Origin: an uncultured Lachnospiraceae bacterium
GTDB lineage: Bacteria; Bacillota; Clostridia; Lachnospirales; Lachnospiraceae
Assembly: GCA_937915975.1 (NCBI GenBank)
Contig: CALGGL010000005.1
Location: 1 to 5,513 of the forward strand
Reading direction: 5' to 3'
DNA length: 5,513 nt
Below are positions 5,467 to 5,513 of this stretch, piece after piece (the first letter of the stretch is position 1; each line of letters begins with the position of its first letter). The notes under the pieces were generated by a model. It ran no database searches. It was not told the DNA's origin and was given only the letters and a program-made list of their open reading frames with translations. A program made the position numbers and the translations under genes.

Positions 5467-5513
5467 ATTGGGGATTGGGGATTGGGGATTGGGGATTGGG
5501 GATTGGGGATTGG
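5467..5513 (+). repeat. Tandem ATTGGGG repeat, probable ciliate telomere
   Basis: Six exact copies of the 7-mer ATTGGGG (5467-5508) plus a partial copy ATTGG run to the window edge without a mismatch. The G-rich strand points 5' to 3' toward the end, as in telomeres. The unit is close to the ciliate telomere repeats TTGGGG (Tetrahymena, Paramecium) and TTTTGGGG (hypotrichs) but one base longer than the former. With an ACSL gene of eukaryotic type directly inside it, a macronuclear telomere is the best reading. A bacterial simple repeat is the alternative. Confidence 0.75.

Noticed and set aside
5467..5513. CRISPR array or bacterial satellite
   Set aside because: The 7-base units have no spacers, and the polarity, the position at the edge and the adjacent eukaryotic-type gene fit a telomere better.

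Overview
This window looks like two unrelated pieces of DNA joined end to end. Positions 1 to about 3660 are bacterial chromosome, very probably from a low-GC Clostridia (Lachnospiraceae-like) organism. The genes there are short, all on the minus strand, have clear AGGAGG-type ribosome binding sites, and include a lysine riboswitch. Positions from about 4322 to the right edge look eukaryotic. They hold an AT-rich, uninterrupted N-terminal fragment of a eukaryote-style long-chain acyl-CoA synthetase with no Shine-Dalgarno site. Its start codon lies only 79 bases from a tandem array of the 7-mer ATTGGGG, which runs to the end of the window in telomere polarity. A short gene close to a telomere is what a ciliate macronuclear minichromosome looks like. 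Bacterial and ciliate DNA together suggest a gut or rumen sample.

Layout, in transcription order (right to left). Positions 5467-5513 are the telomere-like array. Positions 4302-5387 encode the first 361 residues of the acyl-CoA synthetase, cut off by a stop after its PRVYEKIY segment. Positions 3926-4321 encode a 131-residue protein resembling a domain of large phage or conjugative-element polyvalent proteins. Its start codon lies inside the end of the synthetase frame, so the join falls near 4300-4325. Positions 3663-3925 are an extremely AT-rich gap with a structured, terminator-like element at its edge. Positions 2856-3662 encode a SpoU/TrmH-family RNA methyltransferase, followed by a clear intrinsic terminator. 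Positions 2088-2717 encode a two-OB-fold SSB-like protein. A near-perfect promoter (TTGACA, 17 bp, TATAAT) follows three bases after its stop and drives a lysine riboswitch (1880-2040), a hairpin, dapA (847-1734) and dapB (747 to beyond the left edge).

The dap segment is a self-contained lysine/diaminopimelate module. DapA condenses pyruvate with aspartate semialdehyde, DapB reduces the product, and the leader senses lysine. Between the riboswitch and dapA lies a 12-of-14 match to the T-box consensus, which a lysine riboswitch does not need. This leader and the bacterium/ciliate join are the two observations most worth checking.
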